This document shows positions 56,365-64,000 of a stretch of 64,000 nt of DNA, piece after piece. Made by a program: the position numbers and the translations under genes. The stretch covers positions 36,001 through 100,000 of the forward strand of contig JAKCWG010000439.1 of NCBI GenBank assembly GCA_021464415.1. Direction: 5' to 3'. The notes beneath the pieces are model-generated. The model did not search any database. It saw only the letters and a program-made list of their open reading frames with translations, and had not been told where the DNA came from. Every line of letters starts with the position of its first letter. The stretch's first letter is position 1. Source of the stretch: Lonicera japonica. Lineage: Eukaryota > Streptophyta > Magnoliopsida > Dipsacales > Caprifoliaceae.

Positions 56365-56839
56365 ATGATGCCTGATATACTAATCCCTATGTTGGTAACC
56401 ATGACGATCTCAGGTCTAAGGATAATACGATATCACAAATGGGGAACATCACTGATGACATTATGTAACACTCCTCGCAGTGTCCCCAAAGCGGGTCAGT
56501 CCAATACTTTGTTCCCTAACAAGTATCAGTGTGTTCAGCTTGATATCTCCATATCCATGACTTATGGAACATAGTCATCAGCTGACCCATACTCTAATCA
56601 TTATATCAATGTGATCCTAGGTTATTGACACATGATTAGGGACATCTAAATAATATTATTATAACATTACTAGCATCCCACAATCAAGTCACGTACTTTA
56701 TGAACTAGTATTAATATATATTATTTACAAGAGAATATAAAGTAAAATGAAATAAACTTTATTAATGATAATAAGCATAAGATATCCAAGTACAAATCAT
56801 AATCTATGAATAATCCTAGGACATATCTCTTTCATGAAG

Positions 56840-56957
56840 AAGCTACGTGGGAGCTAGAATCAGAAATTCAAACCAAGTATCCACACTTGTTGCAATGAGG
56901 TAATTTCCATTCCTTCTATTTTAATTTCGAGGACGAAATTTCTTAAGGAAGGAAGGT
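56840..56957 (+). pseudogene. Chromovirus pol tail: end of chromodomain
   Basis: After the target duplication of the copia-type solo LTR the frame reads ATWELESEIQTKYPHLLQ, then a stop. This is the expected end of a retroelement chromodomain, whose first part lies at 31930-32014. The following sequence (TTCGAGGACGAAATTTC and AAGGAAGGAAGGT) is the purine-rich run into the 3' LTR. Confidence 0.88.
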
Positions 56958-57382
56958 TGTAACACCCGTAAGTTAAATACATTGTATTATCTTTTGTTTT
57001 GCAACTTTCCTGTTCTGGACACGGGAGTGGTTACTTGGACAGTATCTGAATGTAGGAAATGCTTCCACACTCTTTTATATGTGTTAATACATTCACCTTT
57101 TAGGTTATAAAAATCCATCTTAAGTGTTCCAGTCAAAATTCGCGAAATTTCACATTTTAAACTTACCTGATGAACGACCTTTAGTCATTCGAGACATCAT
57201 AAATTTTTCGTTTTATATCGTAATGGAACCCCGTTTATGCCATTGGAAAGGTATTTCAATTTCCAAGAACTTTTGTGTTTGACCCAGAACCTAATTCCCA
57301 CCTCTCGTTAGTCGAAATAGGGGTAGAAGATCAGTCGGAAGCAAAAACAAGCAAATCAGAGGATAAACCAACTTCCAGAGTG

Positions 57383-57461
57383 ATGTAGTCGACTACATGG
57401 AGTTGGGGAGTTGACTAGATGATGTAGTCGACTACATGAATAGTAATGTAGTCGACTACAT
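57383..57461. repeat. Three copies of palindrome ATGTAGTCGACTACAT
   Basis: Perfect 16-bp palindromes at 57383-57398, 57422-57437 and 57446-57461, with a degenerate half (GAGTTGACTAGATG) between the first two. They lie about 50-125 bp upstream of the putative TATA box. Confidence 0.95.
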
Positions 57462-57506
57462 TGCCCTGTAGTGGTCAAAATCGTATTTTTCAAGCTTGGA
57501 CTTGAT

Positions 57507-57518
57507 TTTTATATAACC
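57507..57518 (+). promoter_or_regulatory. Putative TATA box of the chromovirus LTR
   Basis: TTTTTATATAACC in the plus orientation, followed about 30 bp downstream by a CT-rich segment (CATTCTCTTCC), which is typical of plant transcription starts. No other evidence. Confidence 0.5.
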
Positions 57519-58241
57519 TACACCCTTCATTCTCTTCCATTTTGATTAGGGCAAGGGGAGAGAGTCGAGAGAAGTGAGAGATCACGGAGAAGGGTTCATG
57601 GGAGTGATTCTACCTCATCCTATAACCCAAAACTAGAATTAAACACATCATCACCATCATCTCCTTCCTTGTATCACTTCCACCAAGCTAGGGCTCAAAA
57701 CTCAAGTGGAGTATCTTGCACTTTGGTCATCTAGAGCTTGATCTACGGCTCAAGTTATGAAGGTTTAACGCTATCGAGGTAGGAACACTAGTATTAAAAC
57801 CTATTTTAAGGGTTTATGCACCCAATCACCATTTTTACACAAATTTGGGGATTTTCTATATATATATTTATTGCTGCGCATATATGAACTTTGGGTCTAT
57901 AAATTATGATGGAAATGGTTTATTATTACTTATAAATCGTACTATATCATATTTCCCTATGTATCTATTCCATTTCATTGATTTATGACAAACTCTTGTT
58001 CGTGGCTTCTAGCGCGCATGTACTTATTAGTCCGTATGGTAAAATTAACCTTTGATACGCACTTTATCTTACATGATAATCATGAAATGGACTATTATAT
58101 CTTTTTACATGATGTATATGACCTTATAATTGTTATTGGGATATTAATAGCTTTTCTTATACGGAGTAGTCAACACCGCTCGTACTAGGTAGATGGTTAT
58201 TACCTGTAGCGTATAGTTTTGGTGGCTACGTGATAATTATT

Positions 58242-58335
58242 GTAGCATACGCCTTTGTGGATACATGAGGTAACGTATTCCTTTGTGGCTACATCAGGTA
58301 GCATATGCCTTTTTGGCTGCATCAGGTAGCGTCTG
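58242..58335. repeat. 28-bp tandem repeat in chromovirus LTR
   Basis: Three 28-bp units start at 58242, 58270 and 58298, with consensus GTAGCATACGCCTTTGTGG followed by CTACATCAG. A partial unit follows at 58326, and a diverged one precedes them at about 58206. Confidence 0.88.
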
Positions 58336-59227
58336 GTGGACCTGGTAGGTGGTCCCTGCCTTGGAGGCAGAAGAAACTGAGTTGCCGGCTATCTTTGTGC
58401 ACAGTAGATGTGAAAATCCTAGATGCGACGTATACATATACTTGACAGATGTGATATAGACCTAGTCGGGGTGTCTTGACATCGTGTATATTACATTGTT
58501 TACATATATTTATGACCTAGAACAAGGATTAATCACAAACTCCTTTTATAAAGGCTTACTCTACATATACATGTTTTTCTTACAAAATCCTATAGTTCCT
58601 ACTTGGCCCGTTTGGCTCACAATTTTTCCTACGCAGGTACTTCTAAGGAGGGGACGGGGAGAGCTGCTAAGGGAAAGGTCCACAAATCTTAGTATCCTCT
58701 GATACTATTTAGCATGAGGGCCTTTCACTTCGGAAAGGCTTTCTTATCAAATTTTATTGTAACATAACTTGACTTATATTAACTTAGACATGGTTGTATA
58801 ATCTATGTAGCTTACTTGAAGTTATGGAGACTTTATTACTTATGATTATCTTGTGACCTATATGTATTACCTATGTATTTACTTTGAGGACTTTTATTGT
58901 TCTTTTATATTTTTCTCCTTGTTAATGTATAGTGGAGTTGAAGGAACATATTAACTGTGTAGTACTATCCTATTGTGGACGAGTGACTTATATTTTAGTT
59001 AACCGGTGCGCAACGGTACAAACTAATTTGTAAGGCACGAGGTAACAAGAGGGTAAGCTATAGTTCTAGCATGTTCCCATTTGATAGTGTTATTTGTGCT
59101 TGTCTATTGCATATCTTCTTATCTTATTAGAATTTCTTAATTTAAACTCACTTCCGCCATCGCGTACGGCTCCGTGACCAACCGTGTTCCGGAGGTTCTC
59201 CCTCTCAACGGAATTCGGGGCGTCACA

Positions 59228-60892
59228 TATAGTAATATATATATATATATATGTATCAATTGATTTTGTGCAAAAATGATTTAACACTAGATATGCTTTC
59301 AATCAATTTTGGGCAAAAACAATTTTGCAATAGATATGCATTCATCAATATATGTTCTCACATAACTGTAAATCCATTAGCTGATAACTTCATATGAGTT
59401 GGTGTAGTGCTATATAAGGATTGTTTGCAATTACAAGCAACTGCACAATTTCAATGACAATAAACCCTTTAAGATATAGATTCGTTGGTTGAGAACCATT
59501 ACTCCATTGACAAGGAGGAAGTTTGAGAGTTACAGACTAAGAGGAATATTAATTTGAAAAGGCTTAATAAGACAAAAGGAACAAAGGAATAAAAGTTATA
59601 TGAAGTTATAGAAAATGACAGATATCAAAAACTATAGTAAATGGTCAGCCAATGTCATTATCAAAATGTAATAGCCTACCTGTATATTTTATTTAATTAT
59701 GTCAATAGGAAGAAATGGATTTATTACATACATACACAGTGAGTTTGGCTTACCTAGGTTGTTTTCTTGAAAGAGGAAAGATGAAATTAGAATCCTTAAA
59801 TGCCTATAAAATACAGAGTGGGTCACAGCATATACCATGAAATATTATATTGGACAATTGATATATACATTTTCTTTATGTACTTATGTGAGATAGACTT
59901 TTATTCTTTTTGACGCTTGTGAAAAGGTTTGTTGATATAATACTGAGATCCCCACATTGCAAAATTCATTTTTTTTTCACACCTTCACAAAACCCATTAT
60001 AGCTTTTGAAGGGTCCCCCCACCTTTTAAAGAAAATTGAATGTGCCTTTACAAAAGTTATTTATTTAATTTTTTTGCCCACTTGCTCCACTGCCAAAAGA
60101 TAGGGGACTAAAATTGTGATGTCCACTTCATTCTTTACTATTCTAATATACCAAGACCATTTGGTTGGATGGTGGTTTAGGATAAGGAAGGACTTTACCA
60201 TTCTATTGAGAATAAATGACTGCATTTCATTGGAATCTCCACTTCATTCTTTTACTTGTGATTTTCATTCTTTTTTACTTGTGAGAGAATAATAGCTATT
60301 TACATTTCATAATTTTACCACAAAGTAGTCATTGTTTGTTTGAGCCGCACCTTATTTATGGTTGGGATTGATTATGTGTAATAATTTGAGAGGCATTGGT
60401 TTATAAGGAAAATCTAGAATAATGTGTATTCAAATACAAGTATTTATTGTTAATCCAGCCCACTATATACCAGTAAATTCTTGGGTGATATGATTTATGA
60501 TGGGGTGCTTGGATAGCTTGCTTGTAAATTGGAAGTACTAATATTAGCATATAGAATTCTTCCATTCATGCATGCATTAAAGGCAAAATGAATTTATGAG
60601 GAGTAGTGCAAGGAGGATTTGCAGCTAATTAGTTACCAACACAATGAAAATGTTCGGGTGCAAAAGTGGATTTGCACCCAATTACGTAGCACCTAATCAA
60701 TCTGTTTTTGTACAAAAAGTAAATTTGCACCAAATTCTTTAGGCGCCTAAAAGTAGGTTGCGTGTTCATTGGTCTAAGCTTTTACTCTTCAGTGTGATTG
60801 AATTCATTTATTTATTAATCTATCCTGAAATCTTACTAGAGATTCGGGTGATAATGAAGATTAACATCAATTTTGTAGAGATCAACGGGATA
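59228..60892. other. AT-rich intergenic sequence
   Basis: It has an AT-dinucleotide run (59231-59252) just outside the chromovirus LTR. I recognise no gene. At 60656-60679 an inverted repeat (GGGTGCAAA and TTTGCACCC, loop of 6) occurs, with a diverged copy at about 60709-60731. Confidence 0.5.
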
Positions 60893-63330
60893 ATGGCATC
60901 TCCAAAATCTACACCGACACATGGCAGAAATACAAGATAAACAAGCTTAACAACAAAAAAAAGTAAACAAAGTAAGTATCCATTTTATATGTAATATTAC
61001 TTGGTTTTTTTCTTGAATGTACATATAACCTTCGACTGCTGAATACAAATTTAGTGGAAAAGTAGGTATCACTTAATACATTATTTCACTTAATATAAAT
61101 TTGTACTCCTTAAAATGTGTTGTATGAATATATGCTAATATCTATGATCTAGTGAGAATAAGATCATTTTAGTCTAATTTTGCTGTATTCAATATTTGTT
61201 TTAAGGCTCCCCACTTACCCAATTAAAACATATAACCCCCTGACGAAATGAAAAATACATGTCATGGTTTTAGGTTTTTCAAAACCTTAATAAATTTGGC
61301 TGGTTTCCTAGCCTTCTCCCACAGCCTTTTTATAGAAAGAAATAAGAATTTTTCGTTCACGATAATTTTGGAATTACAGCTATGTGTATATATTCTCAGC
61401 AATACAAGATTTCATAGCACCTCTCTGAAACATCAGTGAATCCAGCAAAAACACATCTCACAATTAATCCTTAGCATTTGACACCTAGCCTTAAAATATA
61501 AAAGACCAAACCTTGGAACACTGGTTTGTTAGGTTGCTTAACTATTTTAGGATTTCCATAGGTTATTAGGTTCCACCAACGTATGTCCTTCTAAATTGAT
61601 ACAATGAAGTTACCACCTGGGCATTCCACCCGAGCCAATTTCTTTTTTAATTAAGATAAATGAAACATATGGTGAATTTTACCAGTAGGAGACAGTGTAA
61701 GTTTGCAAGCATCTGTCCTTATTTAGCTATAACTTGATATGGAGAAAAGGCATTTTGAAGGAGGGGAATATGGTCTACCTCTTATAATCACTGAGGTTGT
61801 ATTTCTGAGACAAGAGTTGCATACTTGCATCTTGCTGCAGCTTCCGGAAATCTGGATAAAGCATCAGATGCTCTGTCATTCATCCCATTTATTGTAACTT
61901 ATAGTTTGGAGCCCATTTTTATTGCATCATAGTTGTCATACTTAATTAAGGAAATACATCATGCTTTTTCGATGTACATGAATAATAAACTGGCATCCCT
62001 ACAAATAATACTTATATTTAGCAAAAAACTGCTTTGGTAACTCTTATCATTCATACCATCTTCTTTCATATTATCTAGGACTAATCTAGGCATACGGCAT
62101 GCATCTTCCTTCGTATTATTAACTCGATGATTCTTAATGCATGAAGAGAACTTCAAAACTTACCCTAAAATGGCAGCATACATTATATGTATATAGCTGA
62201 CTTTCAAGGCATTTGAGTTATAATTGGCTTCATGAATTGAAATTGAATTGAAGAAATTGCATATGTTTTTTACTGCAAAAAGTTCATTTGCACACCCAAT
62301 GCACTATTTTATTATATTAAAGAAATTCCATTTATTTAATTTGTTTATTTGATTATGCAATCGTATACATATTATTAAAACACATTATACAGTCTAACAG
62401 TAGTATATTTTGCTTGTAGACTAAAGAGAAGGCTGAATTGACAAGAAAAAGAAAGCCGACAAGCTCCCAATGTTCACCTGAACAACTGTCTTGTAAGGCG
62501 AGAAAGACAAATGGTTCAACTTCCCCTAGAATAGAAATTACAAAGAAGTGTACTCCAAAAAAACAAACTAAAGCAAAAAAGGGTGAAATTGAAGAAAAAA
62601 ATTAGTGGGGAGTTTCTGTTTCTAAAAAATCCCGAAAAAACAAACCGAACAGAAATGAGGATGAAGGGCCAACCATCGTAACGTGCAACTTTCAATCAAT
62701 CATGAATTTGATTGATACTTTACGAGATCAAATGCCCCCATCTCATATTGAAGCTCTTATGAGGACACCCTTTGGAACAATGTTCAAAGCATTGTACGAT
62801 AACAAAGTGAATGTAAATACAGTCATAATGATAACTAGAGCGGTGGAAAAGGTTATTGAAACATTTTCGGACAAAGAAGATGCATTTAATTATGAGGGGA
62901 AGATGCTAAAGCTAACAGCAGATGATATTGCAGTTATGTTTGGTATGCCGACACATGGGAAAATGATTCTTGTGCAACCAGGAGTAAAAATGGAGAAAAT
63001 TCAATAAGAATTTAGGGAAAGGCAGTTCAACCGAAAAACAAAGCTCAACAAAGTTGCAGTATATGAAGCTTTAGCTAGAACAGTCAATAGAAATTAAAGG
63101 CCCGCAAGATCATGAGGATTTTGCAAACGTTTGATCATCTTATAATACGTGGTCACATTGTTCTTCCTCAATACACTCGTGCAATTGGATGGTCGTTCTT
63201 GCCCTATATTGAAAAGTTCAAAAACATTAGCTAAATAGCTTGGGCAACGGTGATATACGAGAACCTAATCAAAAGCACAAAGAAACACCATGACGATCCA
63301 TTCAAGACACCTGGGTGTGTCATTCAATTG
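60893..63330 (+). pseudogene. Plant-mobile-domain-like (transposon-associated) gene, broken
   Basis: The proposed exon 1 starts at the ATG at 60893 (MASPKSTPTHGRNTR, then a stop) and ends at a GTAAGT donor at 60972. The acceptor TGCTTGTAG at 62411-62419 opens exon 2 in the frame of the main conserved segment. Exon 2 has a basic Lys/Arg-rich N-part (62420-62680, possible nuclear localisation signal), a stop at 62603, then IEALMRTPFGTMFKALYDN and KLTADDIAVMFGMPTHGK (62702-63004), and a stop at 63005. After a frameshift: HIVLPQYTRAIGWSFLPYIE, then AWATVIYENLIKS and GCVIQLL, ending at a GTAAGT-like donor near 63332. The pattern resembles plant-mobile-domain or Ulp1-linked transposon proteins, from memory and not searched. 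Confidence 0.5.
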
Positions 63331-64000
63331 CTAGTAAGTACTTTACAATATAAATATATTTATTTATAATTGTAAAATAAATCCATTCTTTCTTTTATTA
63401 TATAATTTTAAACAGTAGAAATAATAATGTTATTAAATTACAATATTGGTTATGCGAGCACACAAGCAATGTACAACCAATTCAATAAAAGAAGGAAGAA
63501 ATGACAAGATTTGTGTGGTGGGGTATTTTCTCTCTAAGGCAAGGAATGCAGAACTTGACATTGTCCGATTTGGATAATGTAGAGGTACTCACTTAAACCA
63601 TCTTAAGAACCAAAATATATTAGGAAGAAGCCAAGACTTCATTTTAGTATAATTCAGCTTGTTCAGTTCATTGCTGGTAAACGCAGAGGCAGTTTCATTT
63701 AATAAACCAGCAAGCCCATATATAGATGGGCATTACTTGACTAGTCCATTTTTTGAAGAATACAAAGAACTTAACTTTAAAAGATTGTAAAACACACAAA
63801 AATGAACTGATACTATCAAATTTATTCAACATGAGCTACCAACAGCAATATTTGACAATGTATTCTGTAAGAAAATCACATATGCCACACGTTAACATAA
63901 TCATCATACAATATCTAGAATCTTTATTGCTGCAACAAGATTTTTATTTTGCTTATTCTTATTGTCTTACCTGAAAAAGATTACAACACAAATGTAAGAC
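63331..64000 (+). other. Possible downstream exons of the broken gene, otherwise unassigned
   Basis: A stretch near 63498-63585 can be read as TRFVWWGIFSLRQGMQNLTL then SDLDNVEV, which may continue the protein above after an intron. It is followed by GTACTC instead of a clean donor. Beyond 63600 there are short frames only. The window ends here, so neither the gene end nor a transposon terminus can be placed. Confidence 0.35.

Larger units (their letters stand above)
32015..56834 (-). mobile_element. Copia-type solo LTR (1332 bp when nested DNA is removed)
   Basis: It starts TGTTAGGAATTAGGGC at 32015 and ends ATATCTCTTTCA at 56834. It is flanked by the perfect duplication TGAAG (32010-32014 and 56835-56839), and the chromodomain frame resumes exactly after one copy. 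The two halves (32015-32881 and 56370-56834) lie either side of Athila-A. There is no PBS, gag or pol of its own, so it is a solo LTR or, less likely, a small non-autonomous unit. On the minus strand it begins TGAAAGAGATATGTCC, a start common in plant copia LTRs, so minus orientation is inferred. A frame at 32095-32328 is not convincing. Confidence 0.85.
29171..59227 (+). mobile_element. Chromovirus (Tekay/Del-like), 5'-truncated, hosting a four-element nest
   Basis: Pol starts within RT at about 29183, runs through RNase H and integrase to a chromodomain, is interrupted at 32014, and resumes at 56840 to finish the chromodomain. A purine-rich tract and a 2270-bp 3' LTR (56958-59227) follow. 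The left end is missing: no 5' LTR, gag or protease is seen. The 24.8 kb between 32015 and 56834 are later insertions. Without them the remnant is about 5.2 kb. The chromodomain-bearing C-terminus and the long LTR starting TGTAACACCC favour the Tekay/Del group. Confidence 0.87.
56958..59227 (+). repeat. 3' LTR of the chromovirus (2270 bp)
   Basis: It starts TGTAACACCC directly after the polypurine run and ends GGGGCGTCACA at 59227, with imperfect inverted termini. No second copy is in the window, so the right end rests on the terminal motif and the change to AT-dinucleotide sequence. Inside are three copies of a 16-bp palindrome, a TATA box and a 28-bp tandem repeat. It has several short frames, none convincing. 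Confidence 0.82.

Noticed and set aside
15680..59227. Gypsy LTR-gag at 15680-18403 as the missing 5' part of the chromovirus at 29171
   Set aside because: Its LTR (584 bp) shares neither length nor sequence with the 2270-bp LTR at 56958, so the two belong to different families.

Overview
This window is repeat-rich nuclear DNA from a flowering plant, probably pericentromeric or otherwise heterochromatic. The species cannot be named from the sequence; a eudicot is a guess. Almost every protein-like stretch belongs to LTR retrotransposons: Athila-type, Tat/Ogre-type and chromovirus Ty3/gypsy elements, Ty1/copia elements, and a Cassandra-type TRIM with its 5S-like segment. I see no intact cellular gene. 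The one candidate outside the retroelements is a broken, probably transposon-associated plant-mobile-domain-like gene at 60.9-63.3 kb.

Layout. 1-8382: minus-strand Athila-type element (called Athila-C here), cut by the left edge. Its pol is split by a solo LTR of its own family (1441-3113, target duplication ACACC). 8383-11160: leader and gag remnant of a plus-strand Tat/Ogre-type element. 11161-12979: no recognised gene. 12980-25410: copia mosaic with a complete 5' LTR, part of the leader, an inserted LTR plus gag of a second gypsy family (15680-18403), a minus-strand Tat gag scrap (18404-18888), then a second copia copy of the same family with truncated 5' LTR, decayed gag-pol and full 3' LTR. 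25411-25732: Cassandra-type remnant. 25733-28902: minus-strand Tat/Ogre-type 5' end (gag scraps, leader, PBS, LTR).

29171-59227 is the highlight: a chromovirus (pol, chromodomain, 2.27-kb 3' LTR) holding a five-level nest. Its chromodomain is split by a copia-type solo LTR (32015-56834, duplication TGAAG). That LTR is split by a minus-strand Athila-type element (Athila-A, 32882-56364, ATGAT). Athila-A's 3' noncoding region is split by a plus-strand Athila-type element (Athila-B, 35340-46992, ATCAA). Athila-B's pol is split by a Tat/Ogre-type solo LTR (39683-40836, AGCAT). All four inner insertions have perfect 5-bp target duplications and TG...CA ends, so the order of events can be read directly.

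59228-64000 is AT-rich intergenic sequence with the broken gene. None of the retroelement reading frames is intact. They carry in-frame stops, frameshifts, catalytic Asp-to-Asn changes and insertions, so any present activity would rely on proteins from other copies. The youngest-looking insertion is Athila-B, whose LTRs differ at roughly 12 of 1477 sites by hand count. I found no CRISPR array, convincing tRNA gene or novel protein system. The most novel-looking signals are noncoding: a stem-loop motif shared by the 3' regions of Athila-A and Athila-B, repeated polypurine tracts, and palindromic repeats in several LTRs.
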